Part shown: positions 9,137 to 18,623 of the stretch, one piece after another
Position numbering within the stretch: position 1 is the first letter of the stretch
Layout: every line of letters starts with the position of its first letter
Assembly (NCBI RefSeq): GCF_022842145.1
Contig: NZ_JALHQD010000007.1
Span: forward strand, 1-64,000
From: Tabrizicola sp.
GTDB taxonomy: Bacteria > Pseudomonadota > Alphaproteobacteria > Rhodobacterales > Rhodobacteraceae
Length of the DNA: 64,000 bases
Direction of reading: 5' to 3'
Translations under genes and position numbers: made by a program
Notes under the pieces: generated by a model
Database searches by the model: none
Seen by the model: the letters and a program-made list of their open reading frames with translations, nothing else
Told to the model about the DNA's origin: nothing

Positions 9137-10045
9137 ATGGCTTTCACTCTGCGCCAGCTTCAGTTCTTTGTGGCCGCTGCCGAGGCCGGGTCCGTCTCGG
9201 GCGCGGCGCGGGCGCTGTCGATCAGCCAGTCCTCGGTGACCGAGGCGATCCGCGGGCTGGAGGATGATCTGGGGGTCATCCTGTTTGACCGGCAGGCCCG
9301 GGGCATCCTGCCGACGCACAAGGGATCGGCTTTCCTGCGGCATGCCCGGCAGATCCTGTCCGACGTGGCCATCGCGCGCAGCACCTTTCAGGCCGAAGCC
9401 GAAACCGCGCGTGGCCGCCTGTCGCTGGGGGTGACCAGTCTGGTCGCAGGCTATGTGCTGTCAGACATCCTGCAACGCTACCGCCGCGCCTTCCCGCAGG
9501 TCGAGCTGAACGTCATCGAGGACAGTGGCGAATACCTTCAGCACCTGCTGATCGGCGGAGAGCTGGATGTGGCGGTCCTGCTCACCTCCTCCGTGCATGA
9601 CCGGATGGCGCTGAATGTCGAGACGCTGCTGGTGTCGCCCTATCGGCTTTGGCTCCCGCTGGGACATTCGCTGGCGCAACAGGAAAGCATTACCCTGGAA
9701 GAGCTTGCCGGGACGCCGATGATCCAGCTGATGGTCGACGAGATCGAGGAATCGACCCGCCGCCTGACTGCCGCCCTGCCGGTCAAGCCGCAGATCGCCT
9801 TCCGCACCCGCAGCGTCGAGGCGGTGCGCAGTCTGGTTGCCACCGGAGCGGGGCTGGCGATCCTGCCCAGCCTGGTCTACCGGCCCTGGTCTCTGGAAGG
9901 CGACCGGATCGAGATCCGGGACGTGTCCGGCGACCTGCCGTCGGTTCAGGTCGGCCTTGCCTGGCGCAAGGGTGCGCCCTTGACCGGACCGGCGTCGAAC
10001 TTCATCCGATCGGCGCAAAGCACGGCGGTGGCCCGGCCCGGATGA
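9137..10045 (+). CDS. LysR-family transcriptional regulator
   Basis: A 302-residue LysR-type regulator. The winged helix-turn-helix spans about residues 1-60 (LRQLQFFVAAAEAGSVSGAARALSISQ and SSVTEAIRGLEDDLGVILFDR). A linker helix and a periplasmic-binding-like effector domain follow from about residue 90. I start at ATG 9137 because the DNA-binding domain begins there; the frame is open 33 codons earlier but that part is unrelated. The likely target is the divergent DMT-type transporter. The effector is unknown. Confidence 0.92.
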   Translation: MAFTLRQLQFFVAAAEAGSVSGAARALSISQSSVTEAIRGLEDDLGVILFDRQARGILPTHKGSAFLRHARQILSDVAIARSTFQAEAETARGRLSLGVTSLVAGYVLSDILQRYRRAFPQVELNVIEDSGEYLQHLLIGGELDVAVLLTSSVHDRMALNVETLLVSPYRLWLPLGHSLAQQESITLEELAGTPMIQLMVDEIEESTRRLTAALPVKPQIAFRTRSVEAVRSLVATGAGLAILPSLVYRPWSLEGDRIEIRDVSGDLPSVQVGLAWRKGAPLTGPASNFIRSAQSTAVARPG

Positions 10046-10181
10046 GTTCCGCCGAAGCGAGTAACCAATCGGAAACAGTGACTGCCCACTGTTCCTAGAG
10101 CAAAGCGCTTGATTTATAAGTAAAAACAGGCGACGCTTGGACGTCAAACGGTTGACTACCGAGGTAGTGTAGGCCGCAGGT

Positions 10182-11432
10182 ATGGAGAGTCCAGGGATGC
10201 GCGGCGACGGTAAACGCTTGTTGATTTACGCACCGGTCGCGCTTCATCGCAAGGAAGGCAAGCTCTATCTGGAGGATCAGGCGCGCAACGGCCTGCGCCT
10301 TTGGGCGGAGAATTTTGACCTGCTCACGGTGATGATGCCTGTCACCGACGCTCCGATGCCGAAAAGCTGGGGTCCACTGGAGTTGGTGGGTCCGGCGCTC
10401 GAGCGGATTACCGTCGTGCCGCTTCCAATGGCCTATCGACCGGATCGATTTTTGCGCCAACTTCCGGCGGTACGACGTCAAATCCGTGATCTGATAGCGG
10501 AAGCGGATTACATCAGCTTCGCGATAGGCGGTATCTTCGGGGACTGGGGATCGGTGGCCTGCCATGAAGCCTGGAAAATGGGTCGACCCTACGGAATCTG
10601 GACCGACCGGGTCGAGTCGCAAGTGACGCGTCAACTGATAGGACAGGGCAACTGGCGGCGCAGACTACAGGCCCGCCTTTACCATCGGCCCATGGCGTGG
10701 CTGGAGCGTCACCTGATCCGCCGTGCACATGTGGGCTTCTTTCACGGGGGTGAGACATTCAATACCTACGCGCCCTTCAGTCGCAACCCGCATCTGGTGC
10801 ATGACATCCACCTGAGCAAGGCCGATCACATTGACCCGGTTGCGCTGGACGCCAAGGTCGAGGCGGCAGCGACCGGCTTGGGGCCGCTGAAGATCGTATA
10901 CGTCGGACGCGCAGACCCGATGAAAGGACCGCTCGACTGGCTTGAAGTGCTGGACTCGGTACATCGCGCTGGCGTGGATTTCGAAGCTCAATGGCTTGGA
11001 GACGGTACCGAACTCGACACGCTCCGTGCGCAAATCGTCGAAAAGGGACTGGAGAACAGGATCATGGCGCCCGGCTTCACGTCGGACCGCGCGGCGATTC
11101 TTGCGGCCCTCCGCGCGGCAGATATCTTCCTCTTCTGCCACAAAACCCCGGAATCGCCACGCTGCCTTATCGAAGCGCTTGCATCGGGCACTCCGATTGT
11201 CGGCTATGACGGTGCCTTTGCGCGAGACCTGATAAGTGGCAATGGAGGCGGCGTACTGGCACCCCTGAACGATGTTGTGGCCCTTGCGAAGCAAGTAATC
11301 GAGCTTGCCTGCGAGCCCGTGCGGCGTGCCACAATGGTTCGGAACGCCGCCGCGGATGGCGCCCCTTTTGATGACGTCTCGGTTTTCCGGCATCGTTCCG
11401 AGTTGATTCGGGAACATCTGCCTCCGCGCTGA
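10182..11432 (+). CDS. glycosyltransferase family 4-like protein
   Basis: A 416-residue GT-B fold glycosyltransferase. The C-terminal donor-binding half is clear from about residue 225: LKIVYVGRADPMKGPLDWL, then APGFTSDRAAILAALRAADIFLFCHK, then the nucleotide-sugar region SPRCLIEALASGTPIVGYDG. The N-terminal acceptor half is less conserved and contains FLRQLPAVRRQIRDLI. A second ATG 15 bases in (10197) is an alternative start. The gene stands alone between the LysR gene and the polyamine importer, with AT-rich flanks and visibly weaker third-position GC than its neighbours. No partner polysaccharide genes are present, so the acceptor is unknown. Late acquisition is possible. Confidence 0.85.
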   Translation: MESPGMRGDGKRLLIYAPVALHRKEGKLYLEDQARNGLRLWAENFDLLTVMMPVTDAPMPKSWGPLELVGPALERITVVPLPMAYRPDRFLRQLPAVRRQIRDLIAEADYISFAIGGIFGDWGSVACHEAWKMGRPYGIWTDRVESQVTRQLIGQGNWRRRLQARLYHRPMAWLERHLIRRAHVGFFHGGETFNTYAPFSRNPHLVHDIHLSKADHIDPVALDAKVEAAATGLGPLKIVYVGRADPMKGPLDWLEVLDSVHRAGVDFEAQWLGDGTELDTLRAQIVEKGLENRIMAPGFTSDRAAILAALRAADIFLFCHKTPESPRCLIEALASGTPIVGYDGAFARDLISGNGGGVLAPLNDVVALAKQVIELACEPVRRATMVRNAAADGAPFDDVSVFRHRSELIREHLPPR

Positions 11433-11636
11433 CAAAGGCGGATCATTGGAGACAATGGCCGCGCTATGCAGGCTTCACAGAAATTCGAACACTACCGGCC
11501 TGAGTCATAGGAAAAACCGATACCTCGCTTCAGTTTTTTGTTATTGCGAAAGTATGGGCACGCCATAGGCTTTCCGCAAGTCCGCGGGAACGGACCCTCT
11601 GCAGCCATGCCAGAGAAACAACAACGGGAGTGTGCC

Positions 11637-12794
11637 ATGAATCGCCTCAAGCTCTTGGGAACCACAACGCTTGCCCTGATGACCGGGATCAGCCCGGTTC
11701 TGGCCCAGGTCACTGAAATCGGTGCCCCTGAAGGCCAGGTGAACATCGTCGCCTGGGCCGGGTATATCGAGCGCGGCGAGACGATGAAGGAATTCGACTG
11801 GGTCACCAAGTTCGAGGCGGCCTCGGGCTGCAAGGTGAACGTCAAGACCGCCAATACCTCGGACGAGATGGTGGCGCTGATGAACGAAGGCGGGTTCGAC
11901 CTTGTCACCGCGTCGGGCGACGCCTCGCTGCGACTGATCGCTGGAGACCGGGTCCAGCCGATCAACACCGACCTGATCCCGTCCTGGTCGACGGTGGACG
12001 AACGGCTGAAGTCCGCACCCTGGCACACGGTCGACGGCGTGCACTACGGCGTGCCCTACATGTGGGGACCGAACGTGCTGATCTACAACACGGAAGTGTT
12101 CAAAGAGCCGCCGACGTCGTGGAACGTGGTGTTCGAGGAGATGACCCTTCCCGACGGCCAGTCGAACAAGGGCCGGGTGCAGGCTTATGACGGCCCGATC
12201 CACATCGCCGATGCCGCACAGTACCTGATGTTCCACAAGCCCGAGCTTGGCATCACCTCGCCCTACGAGCTGAACGAGGATCAGTACAAGGCGGCGCTCG
12301 ACCTTCTGCGCGTGCAGCGCAATCTGGTCAGCCGCTACTGGCACGACGCCTTCATCCAGATCGACGACTTCAAGAACGAGGGCGTCGTGGCCTCGGGGTC
12401 CTGGCCGTTCCAGCGCAATCTGCTGCAGTCCGACGGCCAGCCCATCGCCTCGGTCATCCCGCAAGAGGGCGCGACGGGCTGGGCCGACACGACGATGATG
12501 CACGTCGATGCGGCGAATCCGAACTGCAGCTACCTCTGGATGGAGCATTCGCTGGCCTCGAACCTGCAGGCCGACCTTGCGGTCTGGTTTGGCGCGAACC
12601 CCGCGGTTCCTGCGGCCTGCACCGACGGGCGCGGCATGTCCACCGCCGAGACCTGCACCTCGAACGGAATGGATGATTTCGAGAAGATCCGGTTCTGGAC
12701 CACGCCTGTGTCGAATTGCAGCCAGGGGGACGGCGCCTGCGTGCCCTACTACCGCTGGGTGTCGGACTACATCGGCGTGATCGGCGGTCGCTGA
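11637..12794 (+). CDS. polyamine-type ABC transporter substrate-binding protein (YdcS-like)
   Basis: The periplasmic binding protein of a spermidine/putrescine-class importer, 385 residues. The signal peptide covers about residues 1-24 (LLGTTTLALMTGISPVLAQ). The mature domain has the PotD/PotF pattern: VNIVAWAGYIERGE, FDLVTASGDASLRLIAGDRVQPI, and HYGVPYMWGPNVLIYNTEVFK. The C-terminal part carries several Cys residues that may form disulfides. The ATG at 11637 is preceded by cgggag; upstream in-frame codons do not look like protein. It opens a ydcSTUV-like operon followed by an aminobutyraldehyde dehydrogenase, as in E. coli ydcSTUV-patD, so putrescine is a likely substrate. Confidence 0.9.
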   Translation: MNRLKLLGTTTLALMTGISPVLAQVTEIGAPEGQVNIVAWAGYIERGETMKEFDWVTKFEAASGCKVNVKTANTSDEMVALMNEGGFDLVTASGDASLRLIAGDRVQPINTDLIPSWSTVDERLKSAPWHTVDGVHYGVPYMWGPNVLIYNTEVFKEPPTSWNVVFEEMTLPDGQSNKGRVQAYDGPIHIADAAQYLMFHKPELGITSPYELNEDQYKAALDLLRVQRNLVSRYWHDAFIQIDDFKNEGVVASGSWPFQRNLLQSDGQPIASVIPQEGATGWADTTMMHVDAANPNCSYLWMEHSLASNLQADLAVWFGANPAVPAACTDGRGMSTAETCTSNGMDDFEKIRFWTTPVSNCSQGDGACVPYYRWVSDYIGVIGGR

Positions 12795-12807
12795 TCTTCT
12801 GAACCAC

Positions 12808-12828
12808 GGGTGGGCGGATCGCCCACCC
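12808..12828. repeat. REP-like palindrome gggtgggc / gcccaccc
   Basis: An 8-bp inverted repeat with loop ggatc, 13 bases after the binding-protein stop. The same core recurs at 17268-17290 and, with a longer loop, at 24154-24185. A half-related unit (ggtgcgcccttgtgcacc) lies at 12853-12870. It may act as a mild terminator or mRNA stabiliser that keeps binding-protein message above that of downstream genes. Confidence 0.7.
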
Positions 12829-12883
12829 TACTCCCCAACTTCCCTGACCAGTGGTGCGCCCTTGTGCACCCTACGGATGTCCC

Positions 12884-13870
12884 ATGACCATTGCTGTCGA
12901 GTTCGCCAACGTCTCGCGCCATTTCGGCACCGTCAGGGCGGTCGACGGTGTGGACCTGACCATTGCCGAAGGGTCCTTCTTCGCGATGCTGGGCCCCTCG
13001 GGGTCGGGCAAGACAACCTGTCTGCGGCTGATCTCGGGGTTCGAAAAGCCGACGGGCGGGCAGATCCGGATCTTTGGGGAAGACGTGTCCGAGACCCCGC
13101 CGCACCTGCGCAACGTGAACACGGTCTTCCAGGACTATGCGCTGTTCCCGCATCTGAACGTGCGCGACAACGTGGCCTACGGGTTGATGGTCAAGGGCAT
13201 GGGCCGCGCCGCGCGCTACAGAAAAGCCGAGGAGATGCTGGCGCTGGTCAAGCTTGACGGCTACGGCGACCGCAAGCCCGCGCAACTGTCGGGCGGGCAG
13301 CGGCAGCGGGTGGCGCTGGCGCGGGCGCTGGTGAACGAACCGCGCGTCCTTCTGCTGGACGAACCGCTGGGCGCCCTGGATCTGAAACTGCGCGAGGCGA
13401 TGCAGGATGAACTCAAGGCCCTGCAGCACAAGCTGGGCCTGACCTTCGTCTTCGTCACCCACGACCAGCACGAGGCCCTGTCGATGGCCGACAGCCTCGC
13501 CGTCTTCAACGAAGGCAGGATCGCCCAGATCGGGACCCCGCAGGACATCTACGACCGCCCCGCCACCCGCTTTGTCGCCGATTTCGTCGGCTCCTCCAAC
13601 GTCCTGCCCCCCGACCTGACCCGCGCGCTGGGAGGGCCCGCAGAGTGGGCTTCGCTCCGCCCCGAGGCCACCCGCCTCGCCCCGACCGGCCCGGTTTCGG
13701 GCACCGTTATCGCGCTGCGCTACCTTGGCTCGGGCACCCGCGTGGTGATCGACGCGGGCGGGACCGAGGTTGCCGCCCTTGTTCCCGCTGGCCAACCCGT
13801 CCCCGCCGAAGGCGCGACCACCGCCATCGCCTTCGAACCCTCGGCGCTGCACCTGATGGGGACGACCTGA
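12884..13870 (+). CDS. polyamine-type ABC transporter ATP-binding protein (YdcT/PotA-like)
   Basis: The ATPase of the importer, 328 residues. Walker A is GPSGSGKTT near residue 38, the Q-loop is [13 protein letters not shown], the signature is [15 protein letters not shown], Walker B is [12 protein letters not shown] and the H-loop is VTHDQHEAL. From about residue 240 a TOBE domain follows, the PotA/MalK-type regulatory extension. The ATG at 12884 sits just before the first strand of the nucleotide-binding domain. A 211-base gap with strong inverted repeats separates it from the first permease gene, unusual inside a transport operon. Confidence 0.93.
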   Translation: MTIAVEFANVSRHFGTVRAVDGVDLTIAEGSFFAMLGPSGSGKTTCLRLISGFEKPTGGQIRIFGEDVSETPPHLRNVNTVFQDYALFPHLNVRDNVAYGLMVKGMGRAARYRKAEEMLALVKLDGYGDRKPAQLSGGQRQRVALARALVNEPRVLLLDEPLGALDLKLREAMQDELKALQHKLGLTFVFVTHDQHEALSMADSLAVFNEGRIAQIGTPQDIYDRPATRFVADFVGSSNVLPPDLTRALGGPAEWASLRPEATRLAPTGPVSGTVIALRYLGSGTRVVIDAGGTEVAALVPAGQPVPAEGATTAIAFEPSALHLMGTT

Positions 13871-13921
13871 TGCGCCGCACCCGGACCCAGCGTCGCAGGG
13901 GGCGCTGCCCCCTCACCCCCC

Positions 13922-13985
13922 GGGATATTTGGGGACAGATGAACGGCAATGCCTGCTCCCCATTCATCTGTCCGGCAAATATCCC
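13922..13985. repeat. long inverted repeat made of two gggatatttg-type units
   Basis: 13922-13943 and 13963-13985 are near-identical 22- and 23-base units in opposite orientation, separated by 19 bases. The left unit begins gggatatttgggg and the right unit ends in aaatatccc. A third, direct copy lies at 19967-19988. Together they would fold into a long RNA hairpin inside the importer operon. Confidence 0.8.
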
Positions 13986-14038
13986 CGCCGGAGGCTCCGA
14001 CCGCGCCGACGGGCGCCAGGCTTCCGGACAAAGCGCCC

Positions 14039-14061
14039 AAAATCCTTCCTTCAAGGATTTT
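14039..14061 (+). terminator. terminator-like hairpin before the permease genes
   Basis: aaaatcctt / aaggatttt forms a 9-bp stem with loop ccttc, followed by one further T and then gc-rich sequence. It ends 20 bases before the permease start at 14082. It could attenuate read-through from the ATPase gene into the permease genes. The T run is short, so it may only be a weak terminator. Confidence 0.45.
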
Positions 14062-14081
14062 TCCGCTCCGGGGGGGCGCGC

Positions 14082-15020
14082 ATGACAGCCCGCGCGATCC
14101 TTCCCGCGAAGGGTGCTGCGGACCACCTGACGGGCACCTTTTGGCGCCGCCCGCAGCTTCTGCTTCTTCTCCTCATCACGCCGCCGCTTCTGTGGCTTGG
14201 CGTGGTCTACCTAGGCTCGCTGGCAGCCCTGCTTCTCCAGTCCTTCTACTCGATCGACGAGTTCTCGGGCGTGGTGAAGGAGGAGTTCACGCTGAAGACC
14301 TATGCCGAGCTGTTCCGGGCGCAGAACCTGGACATCATCATCCGCACGGTGGTGATGGCGACCGCCGTTACCCTGGCCTGCGCCATCCTCGCCTTTCCCA
14401 TCGCCTATTACGCCGCGCGTTACGCCAAGGGGCCATGGAAGGCGGCCTTCTATCTGGGTGTCATGCTGCCGCTCTGGTCGTCCTACTTGGTCAAGGTCTA
14501 TGCCTGGAAGCTGATCCTCGCCAAGGAGGGCATCCTCGGCTGGGCGGCGGAGGGCACTGGGACCGGCTTCATCATCACCGGCATCCTGTCTATTCCGGGG
14601 ATGGAGGGGTCCTCGCTCTCCACTTCGCCCTTCGGGACCTTCCTGGTCTTCGTCTACATCTGGCTGCCTTACATGATCCTGCCGATGCAGGCCGCGCTTG
14701 AGCGGGTGCCGAATTCGATGCTGGAAGCTTCGGCCGACCTCGGCGCGACCCGGTCGCAGACCTTCCGCACGGTGATCCTGCCGCTGGCGCTGCCGGGGGT
14801 GATCGCGGGGTCGATCTTCACCTTTTCGCTGACGCTGGGCGACTACATCATCCCGCAGATCGTCGGGGACTCATCGCGCTTCATCGGCCTTACGGTCTAC
14901 CAGTTGCAGGGCACGGCGGGGAACACTCCCCTGGCGGCCGCCTTCGCCGTGGTGCCGATCCTCATCATGCTGGTCTACCTGGCGCTGGCGAAACGGGCGG
15001 GGGCTTTCGATGCGCTCTGA
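14082..15020 (+). CDS. polyamine-type ABC transporter permease (YdcU/PotB-like)
   Basis: The first inner-membrane permease subunit, 312 residues with about six hydrophobic helices. The ABC-importer coupling loop is visible as [30 protein letters not shown] near residue 225-250. The N-terminus [10 protein letters not shown] is a short cytoplasmic tail before the first helix ([20 protein letters not shown]). The ATG at 14082 is preceded by ggggggcgcg; the open frame upstream lies in the repeat-rich gap and is not protein-like. It overlaps the second permease by 11 bases. Confidence 0.92.
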   Translation: MTARAILPAKGAADHLTGTFWRRPQLLLLLLITPPLLWLGVVYLGSLAALLLQSFYSIDEFSGVVKEEFTLKTYAELFRAQNLDIIIRTVVMATAVTLACAILAFPIAYYAARYAKGPWKAAFYLGVMLPLWSSYLVKVYAWKLILAKEGILGWAAEGTGTGFIITGILSIPGMEGSSLSTSPFGTFLVFVYIWLPYMILPMQAALERVPNSMLEASADLGATRSQTFRTVILPLALPGVIAGSIFTFSLTLGDYIIPQIVGDSSRFIGLTVYQLQGTAGNTPLAAAFAVVPILIMLVYLALAKRAGAFDAL

Positions 15021-15813
15021 GGCCTCCTGGGGATTGAAAGCCGCAGCACTTGGGGGGCTTCTGTTCCTCCATCTGCCGATCCTCCTGATCTTCCTTTATG
15101 CCTTCACCACCGAGGAACGGAGCTACGCCTTCCCACCGCCGGGTTACACGACGCAGTGGTTCGGCGTGGCCTGGAACCGCGCGGACATCTGGCCGCCCTT
15201 GTGGCTGTCCCTGAAGGTCGCGGCGATTGCGACGGTGATGGCGATGATCCTTGGCACCCTTGCCGCCGCCGGGATGGCGCGGGCGAAGTTCTTCGGGCGC
15301 GATCAGATCAGCCTGCTGATCCTTCTGCCCATTGCGCTGCCCGGGGTCATCACCGGCATGTCGCTGCGCTCGGCCTTCGGGATCATGGACATACCCTTCA
15401 GCACCTGGACCATCGTCCTTGGCCACGCGACCTTCTGCATCGTCATCGTCTACAACAACGCCATCGCCCGGATGCGCCGCCTGTCGGGCGGGATCATGGA
15501 GGCTTCGGCCGACCTTGGCGCCAACGCGTTCCAGACCTTCCGCTACGTCCTTCTGCCGAACCTCGGCAGCGCGCTGCTGGCAGGCGGGATGCTGGCCTTT
15601 GCGCTTTCGTTCGACGAGGTCATCGTCACCACCTTCACCGCGGGCCAGCAAAGCACGCTGCCGATCTGGATGCTGAACGAGCTTGTCCGTCCGCGCCAGC
15701 GCCCCGTCACCAATGTCGTCGCCATCGTGGTCTTCGCGGCCACCTTCGTGCCGATCCTCATCGCCTACTACCTTACCCGCGGCGGGTCCGAGACTGCCGG
15801 CATGGGCAAATAA
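15010..15813 (+). CDS. polyamine-type ABC transporter permease (YdcV/PotC-like)
   Basis: The second permease subunit, 267 residues with six hydrophobic helices. The coupling loop is [22 protein letters not shown] near residue 165, followed by a helix containing the typical [12 protein letters not shown]. It starts inside the end of the previous permease gene, so translation is coupled. Together with the binding protein, ATPase and first permease it completes a four-component importer. The dehydrogenase gene follows after 13 bases. Confidence 0.93.
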   Translation: MRSEASWGLKAAALGGLLFLHLPILLIFLYAFTTEERSYAFPPPGYTTQWFGVAWNRADIWPPLWLSLKVAAIATVMAMILGTLAAAGMARAKFFGRDQISLLILLPIALPGVITGMSLRSAFGIMDIPFSTWTIVLGHATFCIVIVYNNAIARMRRLSGGIMEASADLGANAFQTFRYVLLPNLGSALLAGGMLAFALSFDEVIVTTFTAGQQSTLPIWMLNELVRPRQRPVTNVVAIVVFAATFVPILIAYYLTRGGSETAGMGK

Positions 15814-15826
15814 CGGAGGATTCCTC

Positions 15827-17257
15827 ATGACCATCCAGACCAAGTTCCTGATCGGGTCCGCCTTCGAGGCTGGGCAGGAGACGCCCGAGCAGATCCTGAA
15901 CCCGCGCACGGGCGGGTTGATCCTGGAGGTGCCCGAGGCCTCGACCGCGCAGGTCGACCGGGCCGTGGCCGCTGCGCGGAAGGCCTTCGAGGGCTGGTCG
16001 CGGACGACACCGGCCGAACGGTCCTCGGCGCTGTTGAAGATCGCGGACCGGATCGAGGCCGAGGCGGATGCCTTCGCGCAACTGGAGGCGTTGAACTGCG
16101 GCAAGCCGATCAATGCGGCGCGGAACGACGAGATTCCGGCGATCGTGGACTGCTTCCGCTACTTTGCGGGCGCGGTGCGCTGCATGACGGGGACCGTAGC
16201 GGGGGAGTATCTGTCGGGCCATACCTCGATGATCCGCCGCGATCCGGTGGGCGTGGTGGCCAGTATCGCGCCCTGGAACTATCCGCTGATGATGATGGCC
16301 TGGAAGCTGGGGCCCGCTGTCGGGGGTGGCAACACGGTGGTGTTCAAGCCGTCCGAGCAGACGCCGCTGACCGCGCTGAAGCTGGCGGAGATCCTGGCCG
16401 AGGTGCTGCCGGAAGGCGTCGTCAACGTCATCGCCGGGCGCGGGCAGACGGTGGGCAGCTATCTGATCAACCATCCGCAGGTGGACATGATCAGCCTCAC
16501 CGGAGATGTGGCCACGGGCAAGAAGATGCTCGATGCCGCCGCCAAAACCGTGAAGCGCACGCATCTGGAGCTGGGCGGCAAGGCTCCGGTGATCGTGTTC
16601 GATGATGCCGACATCTCTGAAGTGGTTGAGGGGCTGCGGGCATTCAGCTTCTACAACGCCGGCCAGGATTGCACCGCAGCCTGCCGGGTCTATGCCGGGA
16701 AGAAGATCTACGACAACCTTGTCGCGGACCTCACCTCGGCGGCGTCGTCCATCGTTCTGGGGGCGGAGGACGACGCCACAAATGAAATCGGGCCGTTGAT
16801 CAGCCAGCGCCAGCGCGACCGGGTGGCAAGCTTTGTCAACCGCGCGCGCGAGTTGAACCACGTCCAGATCACCACCGGTGGCGAGGCGATGGACCAGGGC
16901 TTCTACTACCGCCCCACGGTCGTCGCCGGGGCCAAGCAGGACGACGAGATCGTGCGGCGTGAGGTGTTCGGGCCGGTGGTTTCGGTCACCCCGTTCAGCG
17001 ATGTCGAGGATGCGGTGGCCTGGGCAAACGACAGCGACTACGGGCTGGCGTCCTCGGTCTGGACGAAGGATGTGGGTCGCGCGATGGCGACGGCGGCGCG
17101 GCTGCGCTACGGCTGCACCTGGATCAACACCCATTTCATGCTGACCAACGAGATGCCACATGGCGGGCTGAAGCAGTCCGGCTACGGCAAGGACATGTCG
17201 GCCTATGCGCTGGAAGACTATACCGTGGTCCGGCATGTGATGATCAAGCACGGCTGA
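15827..17257 (+). CDS. gamma-aminobutyraldehyde dehydrogenase-like aldehyde dehydrogenase
   Basis: An NAD-dependent aldehyde dehydrogenase of 476 residues, most like the aminobutyraldehyde (1-pyrroline) dehydrogenase PatD/YdcW. The catalytic Glu lies in [18 protein letters not shown] near residue 250 and the catalytic Cys in [15 protein letters not shown] near 284. The NAD-binding [12 protein letters not shown] and [11 protein letters not shown] segments are intact. The ATG at 15827 has cggagga upstream. Directly behind a putrescine-type importer, it would oxidise 4-aminobutanal from putrescine transamination to GABA. The transaminase is not in this window next to it, so that step must be encoded elsewhere. 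Confidence 0.88.
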   Translation: MTIQTKFLIGSAFEAGQETPEQILNPRTGGLILEVPEASTAQVDRAVAAARKAFEGWSRTTPAERSSALLKIADRIEAEADAFAQLEALNCGKPINAARNDEIPAIVDCFRYFAGAVRCMTGTVAGEYLSGHTSMIRRDPVGVVASIAPWNYPLMMMAWKLGPAVGGGNTVVFKPSEQTPLTALKLAEILAEVLPEGVVNVIAGRGQTVGSYLINHPQVDMISLTGDVATGKKMLDAAAKTVKRTHLELGGKAPVIVFDDADISEVVEGLRAFSFYNAGQDCTAACRVYAGKKIYDNLVADLTSAASSIVLGAEDDATNEIGPLISQRQRDRVASFVNRARELNHVQITTGGEAMDQGFYYRPTVVAGAKQDDEIVRREVFGPVVSVTPFSDVEDAVAWANDSDYGLASSVWTKDVGRAMATAARLRYGCTWINTHFMLTNEMPHGGLKQSGYGKDMSAYALEDYTVVRHVMIKHG

Positions 17258-17267
17258 CCCCCAAGCC

Positions 17268-17290
17268 AGGGTGGGCGGATCGCCCACCCT
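17268..17290. repeat. REP-like palindrome agggtgggc / gcccaccct
   Basis: A 9-bp inverted repeat with loop ggatc lies in the 44-base gap between two convergent genes, the aldehyde dehydrogenase and the SDR. Position suggests a bidirectional terminator. It is a second copy of the element at 12808-12828. Confidence 0.75.
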
Positions 17291-17301
17291 ACGCCTGCGC
17301 G

Positions 17302-18039
17302 TCACTTCGGGGGGAAGAGCCGGTAGTAAAGCGCGTCGGGCAGGAAGTTTCCGCCGCGGAAAAGCCAGCTGAAGACGGTGGGGAAGCTGATCTTGAAGCG
17401 ACCGCTTTGCATGTGCCGAAACATGATCTCGGCGGCGGCTTCGGGTTCCATGATGAAGGGCATGGTGAAATCGTTCTTCGCCGTCAGCCGGGTGCGGATG
17501 AAGCCCGGGTTGGCAAGTTGAACGGTCACACCGGATTTCCGCAGGTCCGCATAAAGCGATTCCGCCAGCACCATCGTCCCGGCCTTGGAGGCGGCGTAGC
17601 CGATCGCGCCGGGCAGGCCGCGGAAACCGGAGAGCGAACCGGTGATGACGATATGGCCGCGGTTCTTCGCGACCATGCCGGGCAGGGCGGCCCCGACCGC
17701 ACGGATGCAGCCGGTGAAGTTGATGTTGGCCATCGCCTCGGCAGCCTTCGCGTCCCAGTCCTGCGCCCGCATCGGCCAGTAGACGCCGGCGAGGAATACC
17801 ATCCCGTCGAGGTCAGGCAGCCCGGCAGCGGCGGCGGCGACGCTGGCGCTGTCACCCACATCCACCGGCAGGATCGTCGCGGGTCCGGGCAGGGTCGCGG
17901 CGGCGGCTTTCAGACTGTATTCGGTCCGTGCGGAGAGGATCACCTCCGCCCCCGCGGCGCTGAGTTTCTGCGCCAAGGCCAGACCCAGGCCCTCGGATGC
18001 ACCGATGAGCCAGTACCGCTTGCCCTTGAAGTCTCTCAT
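17302..18039 (-). CDS. short-chain dehydrogenase/reductase of the RpoE-ChrR locus
   Basis: A 245-residue SDR. The NAD(P) motif is GASEGLGLALAQKL near residue 14, the catalytic Ser lies in VITGSLSGF and the Tyr-Lys pair in YAASKAG near 155. The last residues include a hydrophobic tail. It is the last gene of a five-gene minus-strand operon that starts at the RpoE-type promoter near 22100, and it overlaps the DUF3833 gene by 4 bases. In R. sphaeroides an SDR holds the same place in the operon next to rpoE-chrR. The substrate is unknown; a lipid or aldehyde derived from oxidised fatty acids would fit. Confidence 0.88.
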   Translation of the reverse strand: MRDFKGKRYWLIGASEGLGLALAQKLSAAGAEVILSARTEYSLKAAAATLPGPATILPVDVGDSASVAAAAAGLPDLDGMVFLAGVYWPMRAQDWDAKAAEAMANINFTGCIRAVGAALPGMVAKNRGHIVITGSLSGFRGLPGAIGYAASKAGTMVLAESLYADLRKSGVTVQLANPGFIRTRLTAKNDFTMPFIMEPEAAAEIMFRHMQSGRFKISFPTVFSWLFRGGNFLPDALYYRLFPPK

Positions 18040-18623
18040 TCAGCGGCGGCCAGTTGCCGCGCTTCGACGGCCACGGGGCGCATCGTGGCGACAAGCTCGG
18101 CGACCTTGATGCCGAACTTGCGGAACTGCGAACGGTTCATGATCGTGCCGTTTTCCATGAGGTACATCCAGTCGGTCACGTCAAGGACATGGCCCCCCGC
18201 CTCGGGCGTCAGGCGGATGCGGTAGTTCAGAACGACGCTGGAGCCTTCGGCGCGACCGGTCCCCATGCCGACGACGTCGGGGGCGGTGGCGACGATGCTG
18301 CCGTCGGGGTTCAGGGCAAGCGTCCAGGCGCGGTGCTGGATGGTGCCGCTGTCATAGCGGAAGACCTCGGCCAAGGTGCCGGTGGTGCCATCCCATTGGC
18401 CGTGCATGTCAGCCACGAAGCGCGAGGTGACGCGACCGGTTGGGCCGAAGATCACACCCTCGCAGGCCAATGGACCGGAGAGGTGGCGGCGCAGATCGAA
18501 ATCGGGGCCCTTCCCGCGATAGTCGGCGGGGTCCTGAGCCCGGAATGACGCGAAGCGGCTGCGCAGCGTGATCAGGATGAGGACGATCAACGCCCCGGCC
18601 AAGGCGGAGAGGATCGGGGTCAT
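18036..18623 (-). CDS. DUF3833 family protein
   Basis: A 195-residue protein of the DUF3833 family with one N-terminal hydrophobic segment (about residues 3-21) and a lipocalin-like beta-rich body (RHLSGPLACEGVIFGPTGRV, then TGTLAEVFRYDSG, then YRIRLTPEAGGHVLDVTDWMYL). I start at MTPILS because the hydrophobic anchor begins there; the open frame further upstream overlaps the MFS gene. It overlaps the MFS gene upstream and the SDR downstream by 4 bases each. DUF3833 genes recur beside ChrR-controlled operons. A lipid-binding role is inference from fold and context. Confidence 0.85.
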   Translation of the reverse strand: MTPILSALAGALIVLILITLRSRFASFRAQDPADYRGKGPDFDLRRHLSGPLACEGVIFGPTGRVTSRFVADMHGQWDGTTGTLAEVFRYDSGTIQHRAWTLALNPDGSIVATAPDVVGMGTGRAEGSSVVLNYRIRLTPEAGGHVLDVTDWMYLMENGTIMNRSQFRKFGIKVAELVATMRPVAVEARQLAAAE

